Shown: positions 1 through 11,217, numbered from the stretch's first letter. The stretch is DNA of 64,000 nucleotides from Citrobacter sp. (GCA_019415335.1 DXKH01000056.1:62001-126000), one strand, 5' to 3'. Numbers and translations: made by a program. Notes: generated by a model from the sequence alone, not told the origin.

Positions 1-492
1 CGAGGTTGGACGCTGGTTTTCCGCACCCAACATGGTTGGGATCGACGGCCCATAAATATCGGCGTCCAGAATCCCCACTTTCGCCCCTTCGGCTGCCAGC
101 GCCAGCGCCAGGTTTACCGCGGTCGACGATTTGCCGACGCCGCCTTTACCGGAACTGACGGCGATAATGTTCTTCACACCGTTCACGCCCGGCTGATTTT
201 TCACGCGCTTCAGGGTGGCAATAGAGTGAGAAAGCTTCCAGTCGATCGCCTTCGCCCCGGTGATCCGCAGCAGGTCAGCGCTACATTGCTCTTTTAACAC
301 CTCAAATGCACTGTACCAGACGAACGGCATCACCAGTTCAACGTGCAGTGTGTCATCCATCCAGGCGACGTGGTGCAACGCTTTCAGCGTCGTCAGATTA
401 TGCTTCAGGGTGGGGTGCTGAAAATTCGCCAGCGTCCCGGCGACCATTGCGCGCAGGGTCTCTGGTGATTTGGCCTGGGATTGTGCGTTCAT
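1..492 (-). CDS. mrp: Mrp/ApbC iron-sulfur cluster carrier ATPase (N-terminal part)
   Basis: This gene runs off the left edge, and only the first 164 codons are present. The start is the ATG at 492. An N-terminal region of about 100 residues (MIP18-like) is followed by the deviant Walker A motif GKGGVGKS and then DADIYGPS, the hallmarks of MinD/Mrp-type P-loop ATPases. The family carries or transfers Fe-S clusters to apoproteins in the cytoplasm. It is divergent from metG, as in E. coli, with a 165-bp gap that must hold both promoters. The C-terminal cluster-binding CxxC lies outside the window. Confidence 0.95.
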   Translation of the reverse strand, partial: MNAQSQAKSPETLRAMVAGTLANFQHPTLKHNLTTLKALHHVAWMDDTLHVELVMPFVWYSAFEVLKEQCSADLLRITGAKAIDWKLSHSIATLKRVKNQPGVNGVKNIIAVSSGKGGVGKSSTAVNLALALAAEGAKVGILDADIYGPSIPTMLGAENQRPTS

Positions 493-657
493 CCCGACTC
501 CTTTTTGTTGTTCTGAAAAGGTCAATTGTAATGAGATAGTGTACTCCAGCGGTAACAATTATTCATTTGTGGTTTGGTGCCCTTAATTCTTGGCGCGGTA
601 ATGACCCTTTTGGTACTATCAAAGCCCTTTTCACTACAAAAGAAGTAATTGCCCACT

Positions 658-2691
658 ATGACTCAAGTCGCGAAGAAAATTCTGGTAACGTGCGCACTGC
701 CGTACGCCAACGGCTCAATCCACCTCGGCCATATGCTGGAGCACATCCAGGCTGATGTCTGGGTCCGTTACCAGCGAATGCGCGGCCACGAGGTCAACTT
801 CATCTGCGCCGACGACGCCCACGGCACGCCAATCATGCTGAAAGCACAGCAGCTTGGCATTACCCCGGAGCAGATGATTGGTGAAATGAGTCAGGAACAC
901 CAGACGGATTTCGCCGGGTTCAACATCAGCTATGACAACTACCACTCCACGCACAGCGATGAGAACCGGGAGCTGTCTGAGCTTATCTATACCCGTCTGA
1001 AAGAGAACGGTTTTATTAAGAACCGCACCATCTCTCAGCTCTACGATCCGGAAAAAGGCATGTTCCTGCCGGACCGTTTTGTGAAAGGCACCTGCCCGAA
1101 ATGTAAATCGCCGGATCAGTATGGCGACAACTGCGAAGTGTGCGGCGCGACCTACAGCCCGACGGAGCTGATCGAGCCGAAATCCGTGGTCTCTGGTGCG
1201 ACGCCGGTAATGCGTGACTCCGAACACCTCTTCTTTGATCTGCCCTCTTTCAGCGAAATGCTGCAGGCGTGGACCCGTAGCGGTGCGCTGCAGGAGCAGG
1301 TGGCGAACAAAATGCAGGAATGGTTTGAATCCGGCCTGCAACAGTGGGATATCTCCCGCGATGCGCCTTATTTCGGTTTTGAAATCCCGAATGCACCAGG
1401 CAAATATTTCTATGTCTGGCTGGATGCGCCAATCGGCTACATGGGCTCTTTCAAAAACCTGTGCGACAAGCGTGGCGATACCGTCAGCTTCGACGAATAC
1501 TGGAAGAAAGATTCAACTGCCGAGCTGTATCATTTCATCGGCAAAGACATTGTCTACTTCCACAGCCTGTTCTGGCCGGCCACGCTGGAAGGCAGCAACT
1601 TCCGCAAACCGACTAACCTGTTCGTGCATGGTTATGTCACGGTCAACGGCGCGAAGATGTCCAAGTCCCGCGGCACCTTTATTAAGGCCAGCACCTGGCT
1701 GAACCATTTCGACGCCGACAGCCTGCGTTACTACTACACCGCGAAACTCTCTTCCCGTATCGACGATATCGATCTCAACCTGGAAGACTTCGTCCAGCGC
1801 GTGAACGCGGATATCGTCAACAAAGTGGTTAACCTCGCCTCCCGTAACGCCGGCTTTATCAATAAGCGTTTTGATGGCGTACTGGCTGCACAACTGGCCG
1901 ATCCAGCGCTGTATAAAACCTTTACCGACGCGGCAACGGTAATTGGTGAAGCGTGGGAAAGCCGTGAATTCGGTAAAGCGATTCGTGAAATCATGGCGCT
2001 GGCGGATGTCGCAAACCGCTATGTTGATGAACAGGCGCCGTGGGTGGTGGCGAAACAGGAAGGTCGCGACGCCGATCTGCAGGCGATCTGCTCGATGGGC
2101 ATCAACCTGTTCCGCGTACTGATGACGTACCTGAAGCCGGTACTGCCGACCCTGAGCGAGCGCGTCGAAGCGTTCCTCAATACGGAACTAAGCTGGAATG
2201 CTATCCAGCAACCGCTGCTGAGCCACAAGGTGAACACCTTCAAAGCACTGTATAACCGTATCGACATGAAACAGGTTGAAGCACTGGTAGAAGCCTCTAA
2301 AGAAGAGGTTAAAGCCATGGCCGCTCCGGTCACGGGTCCGCTGGCGGACGATCCGATTCAGGAAACCATTACCTTTGACGATTTCGCCAAAATCGATCTG
2401 CGCGTGGCGCTGATTGAAAACGCTGAATTCGTTGACGGCTCCGACAAGCTGCTGCGCCTGACGCTGGATCTGGGCGGCGAGAAACGCAACGTCTTCTCCG
2501 GCATTCGCTCTGCCTATCCGGATCCGCAGGTGCTGATTGGTCGTCATACCATCATGGTGGCAAACCTGGCGCCGCGTAAAATGCGCTTCGGCATCTCAGA
2601 AGGGATGGTGATGGCAGCGGGTCCTGGTGGGAAAGATATCTTCCTGCTGAGCCCGGATGAAGGTGCGAAGCCAGGGCATCAGGTTAAATAA
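658..2691 (+). CDS. metG: Methionyl-tRNA synthetase
   Basis: Class I aminoacyl-tRNA synthetase that charges tRNA-Met in the cytoplasm. It has 677 residues, the same as E. coli MetG. Visible features are a HIGH-like HLGH near residue 24, a four-cysteine zinc knuckle (CPKC and CEVC), the KMSKS motif in [11 protein letters not shown], and a C-terminal tRNA-binding domain (about 575-677) that makes the dimer. A TTG three codons upstream would also open the frame, but ATG 658 gives the conserved MTQVAKK start. In K-12 metG is followed by yehI-yehQ; here it is followed by a terminator and yehR. Confidence 0.98.
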   Translation: MTQVAKKILVTCALPYANGSIHLGHMLEHIQADVWVRYQRMRGHEVNFICADDAHGTPIMLKAQQLGITPEQMIGEMSQEHQTDFAGFNISYDNYHSTHSDENRELSELIYTRLKENGFIKNRTISQLYDPEKGMFLPDRFVKGTCPKCKSPDQYGDNCEVCGATYSPTELIEPKSVVSGATPVMRDSEHLFFDLPSFSEMLQAWTRSGALQEQVANKMQEWFESGLQQWDISRDAPYFGFEIPNAPGKYFYVWLDAPIGYMGSFKNLCDKRGDTVSFDEYWKKDSTAELYHFIGKDIVYFHSLFWPATLEGSNFRKPTNLFVHGYVTVNGAKMSKSRGTFIKASTWLNHFDADSLRYYYTAKLSSRIDDIDLNLEDFVQRVNADIVNKVVNLASRNAGFINKRFDGVLAAQLADPALYKTFTDAATVIGEAWESREFGKAIREIMALADVANRYVDEQAPWVVAKQEGRDADLQAICSMGINLFRVLMTYLKPVLPTLSERVEAFLNTELSWNAIQQPLLSHKVNTFKALYNRIDMKQVEALVEASKEEVKAMAAPVTGPLADDPIQETITFDDFAKIDLRVALIENAEFVDGSDKLLRLTLDLGGEKRNVFSGIRSAYPDPQVLIGRHTIMVANLAPRKMRFGISEGMVMAAGPGGKDIFLLSPDEGAKPGHQVK

Positions 2692-2701
2692 GTTCTCCCT
2701 C

Positions 2702-2726
2702 AAGCGCCGCTCTCGCGGCGCTTTTT
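2702..2726 (+). terminator. Intrinsic terminator of metG
   Basis: A perfect 9-bp stem (AAGCGCCGC with GCGGCGCTT) and a TCTC loop are followed by further T residues, 11 nt after the metG stop codon. Confidence 0.9.
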
Positions 2727-2891
2727 ACGCAACAGGTTCATCCGGCATCAGACAGCTTAACTTTCAGATTTTTCCAGTCTTATTTTCAGACATATCCAAT
2801 ATGTTTCCTTCCCCTTTCCTGCCTCTCTTCTGGTATACATACCAGGCACGACTTTTTTCAGCACCAGACGTTTAATAAAATGGAGTTTTAC

Positions 2892-3350
2892 ATGAAAGCA
2901 TTAAATACGTTTTTTTCGGTCGTTTTCGCGTCAGTTCTCGTTTTCTCTCTGGCAGGGTGTGGAGACAAGGAAGAAAGCAAAACATTCAAAGCTGATGTCA
3001 ATGGTACTGAAATTGTAATGACCTATACCTACGAGGGCGACAAAGTCCTTAAGCAGACCTCACAGAACAAAATCAACTACGCCTCTATCGGAGTAAAAAC
3101 CAAAGAAGACGCGGCGAAGATCCTGGATCCGATCAGTGAAAAATATCAAAACATCCCCGGCGTGGAAGAAAAGCTGACCTATAAGGATGGCTACGCGGAA
3201 GAGACCGTCTCTGTTGACATGACGAAGGTCGACTTTAAAAAACTGCAGGGCGTGACGGGTACGCAATTCTCGGGTGATCCGAGCAACGGTATCAGCATGA
3301 AGCAGAGCCAGAAAATGCTGGAAGCCTCTGGCTTTAAAGAAGTGAAATAA
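2892..3350 (+). CDS. yehR: YehR lipoprotein (DUF1307)
   Basis: Predicted lipoprotein of 152 residues. The hydrophobic signal peptide ends in the lipobox LAGC with Cys23, followed by a DUF1307 domain. An in-frame ATG lies at 2880, but the GGAG at 2882-2885 fits the ATG at 2892, which also gives the family's usual MKAxN start. The residue after the lipobox Cys is Gly, so outer-membrane sorting is likely (inference). Its role is unknown. In K-12 it sits at the end of the yehI-yehR block; here it remains although the rest of that block is absent. Confidence 0.93.
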   Translation: MKALNTFFSVVFASVLVFSLAGCGDKEESKTFKADVNGTEIVMTYTYEGDKVLKQTSQNKINYASIGVKTKEDAAKILDPISEKYQNIPGVEEKLTYKDGYAEETVSVDMTKVDFKKLQGVTGTQFSGDPSNGISMKQSQKMLEASGFKEVK

Positions 3351-3358
3351 TCAAACGA

Positions 3359-3395
3359 CGACGACCGGGCATCGCGCCGGGTCGTCGCTTTTCTT
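3359..3395 (+). terminator. Terminator between yehR and yehS
   Basis: An 11-bp stem with one mismatch (CGACGACC-G-GGC with GCC-G-GGTCGTCG) and an ATCGC loop are followed by CTTTTCTTTT. It lies between the converging yehR and yehS genes, just outside the yehS stop codon. Confidence 0.85.
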
Positions 3396-3866
3396 TTAGC
3401 CTTTATTGCCGTGCAGACGTACCGTCAACCCGCGCAAAAAATAACGCATAAACTGGTCACCGCACTCGCGGTAGTTTTTATGATCCGCAGAACGCATCAT
3501 GGCGGTGATTTCCGGCATTGAAACGCGAACGTTCTGCTGGGTCATGATCGCCTGAATATCATCCGTCTTCAGTGAAAAAGCGATACGCAGCTTTTTCAGC
3601 ACCGTATTGTTATTCACCCGACGCTCAAGCGCCAGTTCAGGGGCCGAATCATCTTTACCGCGCTTCTCGTAGATCAGGCCGTTCAAAAATCCGGAGAGGA
3701 TAATATCCGGGCAGCGGACAAACCCCTCTTCATCTTCTTTGGTCATCCAGGTGTCGAAACCCGCGGAAGTGGATTCCATGTCGGCCAGCGCAAGAATGCG
3801 CACCATGTCATTATTATTGGCTTTCAGGGTGTAGCGCAGGCTACGGAGAATATCGTTACTAAGCAT
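3396..3866 (-). CDS. yehS: YehS, DUF1456 protein
   Basis: Protein of 156 residues made of two similar halves, each opening with a short LRxxRYxLKxN-type or VLKKLRIAFSLK-type segment. This is the DUF1456 repeat pattern. The frame opens further upstream, inside btsR, but ATG 3866 gives the conserved start MLSNDILRSLRY and the E. coli length. It lies 46 bp downstream of btsR on the same strand and may be co-transcribed with btsSR. The biochemical function is unknown. Confidence 0.92.
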   Translation of the reverse strand: MLSNDILRSLRYTLKANNNDMVRILALADMESTSAGFDTWMTKEDEEGFVRCPDIILSGFLNGLIYEKRGKDDSAPELALERRVNNNTVLKKLRIAFSLKTDDIQAIMTQQNVRVSMPEITAMMRSADHKNYRECGDQFMRYFLRGLTVRLHGNKG

Positions 3867-3912
3867 AGAGCCTTCAACTGTCGATGATGCAATGGCGCGC
3901 AGTGTAGCAGTT

Positions 3913-4632
3913 TTACAGGCCAATCGCCTCTTTCAAACTTTTCAGATAGCGGCGACTGACCGGAACAGTTAATCCATTACGCAGAATCAACTCCGCCTGA
4001 CCGTTATCTTCCAGGCGAATTTCCTGTAACTGCGCCATGTTAACCAGATACTGCCGGTGGCAACGCAGCAACGGCGTGCGGCTTTCCAGTGTTCTGAGCG
4101 TCAGTTCGGTAAAGCCTTCTTTGCCTTCGCTGCTGGTGACATAAACACCGCTCATGCGACTGCTGACAAAAGCGACATCATCCATTTGCAGAAGATAGAT
4201 CCGGCTATGACCGCTGCAGGGGATAAACTTCAGCGACTGCTGGTTTTCCGGCAGCACCGACACGTCCTGCTTGCTACGCTCCTGGCGCAGACGACTGAGG
4301 GTTTTCTCCAGTCGAGCCTCTTCTATCGGTTTCAGCAGATAATCAAAGGCGTGCTCTTCAAAGGCCTTAATCGCGTATTCGTCAAACGCGGTCAGAAAAA
4401 CAATATACGGACGATGCTCCGGGTCGAGCATACCCACCATTTCCAGGCCGCTGATACGTGGCATTTGAATATCCAGAAACAGCACATCCGGGTGCAATCG
4501 ATGCACCGCACCAATCGCTTCAACGGCGTTGGCGCACTCACCCACGATCTCAATATCACTTTGTTCCTGTAACAAGATCCGCAGATTTTCCCGCGCTAAC
4601 GGCTCATCATCCACAATCAGCACTTTAATCAT
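3913..4632 (-). CDS. btsR: BtsR (YehT) LytTR-type response regulator
   Basis: Response regulator of 239 residues. The receiver domain has acidic residues Asp8-Asp9, phospho-acceptor Asp54 in FLDIQMP, Thr81 and Lys101 (LLKP). The C-terminal third is a LytTR DNA-binding domain. In E. coli it partners with BtsS in high-affinity pyruvate sensing and activates the pyruvate transporter gene btsT, which is not in this window. Its start overlaps the end of btsS by 8 bp, so the two are translationally coupled. Confidence 0.96.
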   Translation of the reverse strand: MIKVLIVDDEPLARENLRILLQEQSDIEIVGECANAVEAIGAVHRLHPDVLFLDIQMPRISGLEMVGMLDPEHRPYIVFLTAFDEYAIKAFEEHAFDYLLKPIEEARLEKTLSRLRQERSKQDVSVLPENQQSLKFIPCSGHSRIYLLQMDDVAFVSSRMSGVYVTSSEGKEGFTELTLRTLESRTPLLRCHRQYLVNMAQLQEIRLEDNGQAELILRNGLTVPVSRRYLKSLKEAIGL

Positions 4633-6313
4633 GCGTCTCCTCCAGGGGCAGTCGTAGGGTTATTCGGGTAAAACAATCCGGTTCGCAGACCACGCTAATG
4701 CCATAGTCATCGCCAAACCGTTCGCGCAGGCGCTTATCCACCAGATTCATGCCCAGACCGCTGGCATTGGTGGTGGGCTGATACAACCCGGCGTTATCTT
4801 CAATATCCAGCATCAGGTACTGCCCTTCCTGACGGGCGGTGATTGATACCTCCCCCGTCCCCAGCAGCTGTGACGTCCCGTGCTTGATGGCATTTTCGAC
4901 GATCGGTTGCAGGGTAAAGGCGGGCAACTGCTGATGAGCCAGCGCATCCGGCACGTTTAAACTCACCTGCAACCGCGCCTGGAAACGCGCTTTCTCGATT
5001 TGCAGATAGGCATTCACATGCTCAATTTCGTCGGCCAGCGTAACGATCTCCGACGGACGCTTTAAGTTCTTGCGAAAGAAGGTGGAGAGATCCTGCACCA
5101 GTTGACTCGCCTGCTCACTGTCGCGGCGCACTACCGCCTTAATGGTGTTGAGCGCATTAAACAGAAAATGCGGATTGACCTGCGCATGCAGCAGCTTGAT
5201 TTCTGACTGCGTCAGCATCGCTTTCTGCCGTTCATATTGTCCGGCGAGGATCTGCGCGGAGAGTAGCTGTGCAATCCCCTCACCCAGCGTTCGGTTAATG
5301 GAACTGAACAGTCGGTTTTTCGCTTCATACAGTTTGATGGTCCCCATCACCCGTTGGTTTTCACCGCGTAAGGGGATGACCAGCGTAGAGCCGAGTTTGC
5401 ACTGCGGGTGCAGCGAACAGCGGTACGGCACTTCGTTGCCGTCAGCGTACACCACCTCGCCCGTCTCGATGGCCCGCAGCGTGTAACCGGAGGAGATCGG
5501 CCTGCCCGGCAGATGATGATCGTCGCCAATCCCGGTAAAGGCTAACAGCTTCTCACGATCGGTAATGGCCACTGCGCCAATATCAAGTTCTTTATACAGC
5601 ACCTGCGCCACCTTCATGCTGTTCACTTCGTTGAATCCCTGGCGCAGGATCCCCTCGGTGGAGGCCGCCACCTTCAGCGCGGTAGAGGAAAACGCAGAGG
5701 TGTATTTCTCAAACATCGCCCGCTTGTCGAGCAAAATACGCATAAACAGCGCCGCACCAACGGTGTTGGTGACCATCATGGGGGCGGCGATATTGCTGAC
5801 CAGTCGGTAAGCATCGTCAAACGGTCGGGCGATCAGCAAAATGATCAGCATCTGTACCATTTCAGCGACAAACGTGATCGCCCCTGCCGTTAGCGGATTA
5901 AAGACTTTATCGGTGCGTCCCCGCCGTGTCAGCACGCTGTGCACCAGACCACCCAGCAGTCCTTCAACGATAGTAGAGATCATACAGCTGAGCGCGGTCA
6001 TGCCGCCCATTGAGTAACGGTGCAGACCCCCGGTAAGTCCCACCAGTCCACCGACGACCGGTCCACCGAGCAGACCGCCCATCACCGCGCCAATCGCACG
6101 GGTGTTGGCGATGGAATCGTCAATATGCAGACCAAAATAGGTACCGAGGATACAGAAAATAGAGAAGGTGACGTAACACAGCAACTTATGGGGTAAGCGA
6201 ACGGTAACCTGCATTAACGGTATGAATAAACGCGTTTTACTCATCAGCCATGCGATAACGAGAAACACGCACATCTGCTGAAGCAGCAGCAACACCAGAT
6301 TAAAATCGTACAT
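4625..6313 (-). CDS. btsS: BtsS (YehU) LytS-type sensor histidine kinase
   Basis: Membrane sensor kinase of 562 residues. The N-terminal third is a 5TM-LYT sensor module with several hydrophobic helices and glycine-rich loops. A GAF-like domain (about 220-350) follows, then the LytS-type phospho-acceptor region [16 protein letters not shown], and a HATPase domain with the N-box VENAIKHG and the GLGM motif. The frame opens 34 codons further upstream, but ATG 6313 gives the family start [13 protein letters not shown]. In E. coli BtsS binds pyruvate at the inner membrane. The gene is divergent from mlrA. Confidence 0.96.
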   Translation of the reverse strand: MYDFNLVLLLLQQMCVFLVIAWLMSKTRLFIPLMQVTVRLPHKLLCYVTFSIFCILGTYFGLHIDDSIANTRAIGAVMGGLLGGPVVGGLVGLTGGLHRYSMGGMTALSCMISTIVEGLLGGLVHSVLTRRGRTDKVFNPLTAGAITFVAEMVQMLIILLIARPFDDAYRLVSNIAAPMMVTNTVGAALFMRILLDKRAMFEKYTSAFSSTALKVAASTEGILRQGFNEVNSMKVAQVLYKELDIGAVAITDREKLLAFTGIGDDHHLPGRPISSGYTLRAIETGEVVYADGNEVPYRCSLHPQCKLGSTLVIPLRGENQRVMGTIKLYEAKNRLFSSINRTLGEGIAQLLSAQILAGQYERQKAMLTQSEIKLLHAQVNPHFLFNALNTIKAVVRRDSEQASQLVQDLSTFFRKNLKRPSEIVTLADEIEHVNAYLQIEKARFQARLQVSLNVPDALAHQQLPAFTLQPIVENAIKHGTSQLLGTGEVSITARQEGQYLMLDIEDNAGLYQPTTNASGLGMNLVDKRLRERFGDDYGISVVCEPDCFTRITLRLPLEETHD

Positions 6314-6535
6314 ACCCGCAAACCACACTTCGGTTAAAACCGCGTAACATACATCGACTACGTTGATCTTTCTTTGAACTGTTGCAAAAAAAGATGAATT
6401 CGTGAGAACGATCACTCAAAAGTGGCCGTGAGAATACAATATCACTCCTCGTTTGATTAAAAAACAGGCAAAACTACCTGGTTCGAAAAAGAGCGACTAA
6501 AGTTAGACTGGGACCTCGCGAGCAAGGATAAAAAG

Positions 6536-7267
6536 ATGGCGCTTTACACCATAGGTGAAGTGGCTTTGCTTTGTGATATTAACCCCGTTACGCTTCGCGC
6601 GTGGCAGCGGCGTTATGGATTATTGAAACCCCAGCGTACCGACGGGGGGCATCGCCTGTTCAATGATTCGGATATCGACAGGATCCGCGAAATCAAGCGC
6701 TGGATAGATAACGGGGTGCAGGTCAGCAAAGTCAAAATGCTGTTGAGCAATGAGAACGTAGACCTGCAAAACGGCTGGCGTGAACAACAGGAAACCCTGC
6801 TCCACTATCTGCAAAATAACAATTTGCACAGCCTGCGAATCTGGCTGAAAGAGCGTGGCCAGGATTACCCCGCGCAGACGCTGACCACCCACCTTTTTCT
6901 TCCACTACGTCGACGGTTACAGTGCCAACAGCCCACGCTACTGGCGTTGCTGGGGATCCTTGACGGCGTGCTGATCAACTACATCGCCATCTGTCTTGCC
7001 TCGGCCAGAAAAAAACAGGGCAAAGATGCGCTGGTGGTGGGCTGGAATATTCATGATACCACCCGTCTGTGGCTGGAAGGCTGGGTCGCCAGTCAGCAGG
7101 GATGGCGAATTGATGTACTGGCCCATTCGCTGAGCCAGTTTCGCCCGGATCTGTTCGAGGGGCGAACCTTACTGGTGTGGTGCGGTGAAAATCAGACATC
7201 GGCACAGCAGCAGCAACTGAATGCCTGGCGCGCGGAAGGGCACGATATTTACCCGCTTGGCATTTAA
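6536..7267 (+). CDS. mlrA: MlrA, MerR-like activator of csgD
   Basis: Regulator of 243 residues. The N-terminal MerR winged helix is clear: the protein starts MALYTIGEVALLCD and continues with RAWQRRYGLLKP and GGHRLF. The C-terminal region is the effector-like domain seen in E. coli MlrA. The family activates csgD, so it links c-di-GMP and sigma-S signals to curli and cellulose. An AAGGAT Shine-Dalgarno lies just upstream of ATG 6536. It is divergent from btsS across a 222-bp gap and is followed by yohO. Confidence 0.95.
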   Translation: MALYTIGEVALLCDINPVTLRAWQRRYGLLKPQRTDGGHRLFNDSDIDRIREIKRWIDNGVQVSKVKMLLSNENVDLQNGWREQQETLLHYLQNNNLHSLRIWLKERGQDYPAQTLTTHLFLPLRRRLQCQQPTLLALLGILDGVLINYIAICLASARKKQGKDALVVGWNIHDTTRLWLEGWVASQQGWRIDVLAHSLSQFRPDLFEGRTLLVWCGENQTSAQQQQLNAWRAEGHDIYPLGI

Positions 7268-7270
7268 TGA

Positions 7271-7300
7271 TTCATTAACAGCTACGCTTCTCTGTATAAT
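7271..7300 (+). promoter_or_regulatory. Candidate promoter for yohO
   Basis: A perfect TATAAT lies at 7295-7300, with a weak -35-like TTCATT at 7271-7276 (18-bp spacer). It stands in the 59-bp gap after mlrA, just before the AAGGAG ribosome binding site of yohO. Assigned by motif only. Confidence 0.45.
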
Positions 7301-7326
7301 CTCTGAGTTAACATAAGGAGAACATC

Positions 7327-7434
7327 ATGAGCGTAGCGAAAATCGGTGTCATCACCCTCTTTTTACTCATGGCCATCGGTGGTATTGGCGGCGTGATGCT
7401 CGCAGGCTATACCTTCATTTTGCGTGCCGGCTAA
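7327..7434 (+). CDS. yohO: YohO small membrane protein (35 aa)
   Basis: A 35-codon frame preceded by a strong AAGGAG. It encodes one hydrophobic helix ([17 protein letters not shown]) and a short tail ending in FILRAG, nearly identical to E. coli YohO. A single-pass inner-membrane protein of unknown role is the natural reading. Its 3' end overlaps the end of the converging yehW by 20 bp. Confidence 0.92.
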   Translation: MSVAKIGVITLFLLMAIGGIGGVMLAGYTFILRAG

Positions 7435-8146
7435 GGTGCTGCACTAACCGTTCGAACAGGCGGTCTACGATGATCGCCGCCAGCGCGACCAGCAGCGCGC
7501 CCTGAATAACATACGCCGTATTGAATCCGCTCAGTCCGATGATAATCGGCGTACCGAGCGTGCTGGCCCCCACCGTCGACGCAATAGTCGCAGTACCAAT
7601 ATTGATAATCACTGACGTCCGCACACCGGCCAGAATCACCGGTGCCGCCAGAGGCAACTCAACTTTACGCAGCTGTTGTCCCGGACTCATTCCCATGCCG
7701 CTGGCAATGCTGCGCACACTTTCCGGGATCGAGCCTATCCCCGCCAGCGTCGCCTGCAGGATGGGCAGCACGCCGTACAGGATCAGCGCGATAATAGCCG
7801 GTTGCTGACCAAATCCCATCACCGGCACCGCAATCGCCAGCACCGCGACGGGCGGAAAGGTTTGTCCAACGGCGGCAATGGTCTCCACCAGCGGGCGAAA
7901 CTCCCGCCCCCATGGGCGTGTCACTGCAATTCCGGCTCCCACGCCAATGACCACGGCAAACAGGCTCGACACCGTGACCAGCCAGAAATGGGACAGCGCC
8001 AGCGCGAGAAAGCTCTCCTGCTGATAAACCGGACGCGGAAGTTCGGGAAACAGGCTGGCGAAAATCGTCTGGCTGTGCGGTAAACCTGCCAGCATCAGCA
8101 GGAAGAGCGCGATCAGCCAGAGTAGCGGGTCACTCAGTCGTTTCAT
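7415..8146 (-). CDS. yehW: YehW, permease of the OsmF ABC importer
   Basis: Inner-membrane permease of 243 residues with about six hydrophobic segments. It carries the EAA-type cytoplasmic loop around [24 protein letters not shown], typical of OpuCB/ProW-like permeases. It is the last gene of osmF-yehY-yehX-yehW and its start overlaps the end of yehX by 17 bp. In E. coli this importer is sigma-S and osmotically induced and takes up glycine betaine only with low affinity. The true substrate here is not shown by sequence. Confidence 0.95.
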   Translation of the reverse strand: MKRLSDPLLWLIALFLLMLAGLPHSQTIFASLFPELPRPVYQQESFLALALSHFWLVTVSSLFAVVIGVGAGIAVTRPWGREFRPLVETIAAVGQTFPPVAVLAIAVPVMGFGQQPAIIALILYGVLPILQATLAGIGSIPESVRSIASGMGMSPGQQLRKVELPLAAPVILAGVRTSVIINIGTATIASTVGASTLGTPIIIGLSGFNTAYVIQGALLVALAAIIVDRLFERLVQHLSRHAK

Positions 8147-9077
8147 GCGTCAGCGTCTCCAGTAGCAGATCGCGAAAATGCAGTGTCCCGCAAACTCTGC
8201 CCTGCTGGTTCACCACCGGTAACACGTCGCAGCCACGTGCGACAAACGCAGAAAGCGCATCGCGCAGCGTCATCACTTCCGTCAGCGCCTCTCCGTCAAT
8301 GTGCTCATCCCGACGAACATAGTCCGCCACGGTTCGCAGTGACAGCAACCGAACCCCCAGTTCACTGCGACCAAAAAACTGTTGAACAAAGTCATTGGCC
8401 GGTGCCGTCAACATCGCCAGCGGCGTCCCCTGCTGGACAACTTCACCGCCGTCCATCAGCACCAGATGCTCCGCCAGGCGTAGCGCTTCATCAATGTCGT
8501 GCGTCACCAGCACAATGGTCCGCCCCAACAGGCGGTGGATGCGGGTCATCTCCTGCTGCAACGCCCCGCGCATGACCGGATCCAGCGCACCAAACGGTTC
8601 ATCCATCAGCAGCACCTGCGGATCGGCGGCCAGCGCCCGCGCCACGCCCACGCGCTGCTGCTGTCCACCAGAGAGCTGGTGCGGATAGCGCTCGCGCAAT
8701 CCCTCTTCCAGCCCGAGCAACGCCATTAATTCATCCACCCGCTCATCAATTTTTCTGCGCGGCCACTTCAACAGTTGCGGCACGGTGGCGATATTCTGCG
8801 ATACCGTCCAGTGGGGAAACAGGCCTATCGACTGAATCGCGTAACCCATCCGCCGACGCAGTTCCAGCACCGGCAGACTGCGAATTTCCTCACCAGCAAA
8901 GCGGATCCTGCCGCTGTCATGCTCCACCAGGCGGTTAATCATTTTCAGGGTGGTGGATTTCCCCGAGCCCGAGGTGCCAATCAGTACCGAAAAACTGCCT
9001 TCCCTGATGTGCAGATTCAGGTCGCTAACCGCTTTGTGCTCACCAAAGGCTTTATTCACGTGGCTAAATTCAATCAT
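8130..9077 (-). CDS. yehX: YehX, ATPase of the OsmF ABC importer
   Basis: ABC ATPase of 315 residues with Walker [10 protein letters not shown] (34-42), signature LSGGQQQR, Walker B VLLMDEP and switch His in [10 protein letters not shown]-terminal extension from about residue 255 resembles a CBS domain, as in OpuA/ProV-type ATPases, where CBS domains sense ionic strength. It overlaps yehY by 8 bp and yehW by 17 bp, which indicates one operon. It energises uptake through YehY and YehW. Confidence 0.95.
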   Translation of the reverse strand: MIEFSHVNKAFGEHKAVSDLNLHIREGSFSVLIGTSGSGKSTTLKMINRLVEHDSGRIRFAGEEIRSLPVLELRRRMGYAIQSIGLFPHWTVSQNIATVPQLLKWPRRKIDERVDELMALLGLEEGLRERYPHQLSGGQQQRVGVARALAADPQVLLMDEPFGALDPVMRGALQQEMTRIHRLLGRTIVLVTHDIDEALRLAEHLVLMDGGEVVQQGTPLAMLTAPANDFVQQFFGRSELGVRLLSLRTVADYVRRDEHIDGEALTEVMTLRDALSAFVARGCDVLPVVNQQGRVCGTLHFRDLLLETLTHETTE

Positions 9078-10227
9078 GGTGGGTTACCTTCAGCAGAGCG
9101 ATTCCTAAATCAAACAGCGCATCAATCAGTACCGCCAGCGCGATAACCGGGATCACGCCCAGCAGCACCAGATCCACGGCACTGCTGAGCAGTCCCTGAA
9201 ACACCAGCGCACCAAAACCGCCCGCGCCAATCAGTGCGGCAATGACGGCCATCCCGACGGTCTGTACCATCACCACGCGCAGGCTACGTAAAAAGACCGG
9301 TAGCGCCAGCGGCAACTGAATGTGAATGAAACGCTGCGTGGTGCTCATGCCCATCGCGCGTGCGCTTTCCAGTACATCGCGGGGAACCTGATTCAGCCCG
9401 GCCACCACACCACGAACCAGCGGCAGAAGCGCATACAGCACCAGGGCGATCAGCGCCGGGGTCAGACCGGTTCCCGCCACGCCCATCGAGGCAAGCCAGG
9501 GGAACGCGTTTACCAGTCCGGCAAGCGGTGCAATCAGCAATCCGAACAGCGCGACGGAAGGGACGGTCTGGATCACATTGAGAACGGTAAATACCGGTCC
9601 CTGGCGGGAGGAGGAAAAATAGCACCAGATACCGAGGGGAATGCCGATCGCCAGCGCGGGCAACACGGTCCCTAACAGCAACGTCAGGTGCTGAGTCAGC
9701 GCATCATCAAAGACATCCTGACGGTTCGCGTACTCTTTGAGTAAAGAGAGGTCATCGAACGCCCCCGTCAGCAGGAGTGCGACAGGTATAATCGCCATCT
9801 GCGCATGTAACACCCAGCGCCAGAGCGGTTGTACGGTAATTCGCCGGATGGCATCACTGCAGGCCAGCAATCCCAGCGCGAGCCCCAGCCACAGACCGCT
9901 TCCCACGCTGGTTCGCGCCAGCGGCGTCCCGGTTTCAGCCAGATACGTCGCCGCCTTGCCGACGCTCCACAACATCAGGATCACCAGCAGTTGCGCCACC
10001 ACCAGCGTGCACATGGCCCCTTTTCTTCCCGGCACAAAGCACAAGGTCAGCATGGCGCAACCCGCGCCGGTGAGCATCGACACTGAATCGGGCCAGAGCG
10101 TCCAGAGCTGTCGTCCCTCGCCCGACACCAGGCGATTCGGCGCATAGTTCACAAACGGCAGCGCGACGGCGGCGGCTGAGAGAATAACCAGCAGCAACAG
10201 TACGCGCTGAATACGGACTTTTGACAC
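9070..10227 (-). CDS. yehY: YehY, large permease of the OsmF ABC importer
   Basis: Inner-membrane protein of 385 residues with an N-terminal hydrophobic extension of about 180 residues before the permease core. The EAA loop reads [21 protein letters not shown]. No ATG fits. A TTG lies at 10236, but the GTG at 10227 gives [10 protein letters not shown], which aligns with the known YehY N-terminus and yields the same 385-residue length, so I take GTG. It follows osmF by 24 bp. Confidence 0.93.
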   Translation of the reverse strand: MSKVRIQRVLLLLVILSAAAVALPFVNYAPNRLVSGEGRQLWTLWPDSVSMLTGAGCAMLTLCFVPGRKGAMCTLVVAQLLVILMLWSVGKAATYLAETGTPLARTSVGSGLWLGLALGLLACSDAIRRITVQPLWRWVLHAQMAIIPVALLLTGAFDDLSLLKEYANRQDVFDDALTQHLTLLLGTVLPALAIGIPLGIWCYFSSSRQGPVFTVLNVIQTVPSVALFGLLIAPLAGLVNAFPWLASMGVAGTGLTPALIALVLYALLPLVRGVVAGLNQVPRDVLESARAMGMSTTQRFIHIQLPLALPVFLRSLRVVMVQTVGMAVIAALIGAGGFGALVFQGLLSSAVDLVLLGVIPVIALAVLIDALFDLGIALLKVTHHD

Positions 10228-10251
10228 GTCACCCAACCTTTTTCAGTCCTT

Positions 10252-11169
10252 TTACTTCACCCATCCCTTTTGTTTCAGATAGTCCGCCGCCACTTTTTTG
10301 GCGTCTAACCCTTCAACGGCAATGCTGGCATTGAGTTGTTGCAACGTTTTTTCATCGAGGCTGGCAAACACCGGCTGCAGCCATTCCGCCATCTGCGGGT
10401 ACTCCTTCAGCACCGCCTCACGCACCACGGGGGCTGGCGCGTAAATCGGCTGAACACCTTTCGGATCGCTTAAGGTCTGCAAGCCCAGCGCGGCGACCGG
10501 ACCATCCGTACCGTAAGCCATCGCGGCGTTAACGCCGGACGTTTGCTGCGCGGCCGCTTTAATGGTCACGGCGGTGTCACCGCCCGCCAGCGAAAGCAGT
10601 TGCGCCTGACTGAGTTTGAAATCGTAGGCTTTTTCGAACGCCGGCAGGGCATCAGCACGCTCGATAAATTCAGCGGAGGCGGCCAGTTTGAAGGCGCCCC
10701 CCTCTTTCAGGTAACGCCCGAGATCGGCCAGTGAGGTGAGTTTATTCTTTTCGGCGACATCGCTACGCACCGCGATAGTCCAGGTGTTATTGGCCGGCGC
10801 CGGCGTTAACCAGACCAGCTTATTCTGCTCTGCATCGAGTTTTTTGACTTTCTCAAAGCCCGCTTGTGCGTTTTTCCAGGCCGGATCGTTTTCATCTTTG
10901 AAGAAGAACGCGCCGTTGCCGGTGTATTCAGGGTAGATATCCAGTTCGCCCGAGGCGATCGCGCCACGCACGACCGGCGTGGTGCCTAACTGGACTTTAT
11001 TGACCGTTTTGACACCGTGGCTTTCCAGAACCTGCAAAATGATGTTGCCAAGCAGCGCGCCTTCCGTGTCAATTTTCGACCCGACCTTCACCGGCGACGC
11101 CGCCTGCAAGGGTAAGCTCACTGCCGCTAACAGCGCCAGCGAACCGGCCCAGACCTTTGAGATTGTCAT
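10252..11169 (-). CDS. osmF: OsmF (YehZ) periplasmic solute-binding protein
   Basis: Periplasmic binding protein of 305 residues in the OpuAC/ProX-like family. A signal peptide ends at PLQA-ASPVKVG. The mature part starts with VGSKIDTEGALLGN and contains DIYPEYTGNG, a motif of glycine-betaine and choline binding proteins. It is the first gene of osmF-yehYXW and delivers substrate to YehY/YehW. A sigma-S type -10 lies about 50 bp upstream, in line with the osmotic and stationary-phase control known in E. coli. Confidence 0.95.
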   Translation of the reverse strand: MTISKVWAGSLALLAAVSLPLQAASPVKVGSKIDTEGALLGNIILQVLESHGVKTVNKVQLGTTPVVRGAIASGELDIYPEYTGNGAFFFKDENDPAWKNAQAGFEKVKKLDAEQNKLVWLTPAPANNTWTIAVRSDVAEKNKLTSLADLGRYLKEGGAFKLAASAEFIERADALPAFEKAYDFKLSQAQLLSLAGGDTAVTIKAAAQQTSGVNAAMAYGTDGPVAALGLQTLSDPKGVQPIYAPAPVVREAVLKEYPQMAEWLQPVFASLDEKTLQQLNASIAVEGLDAKKVAADYLKQKGWVK

Positions 11170-11217
11170 GATGCTTTCCTCATCTTTTTGCCGCCTTTTT
11201 CAGCGACTTGAGGGAAA

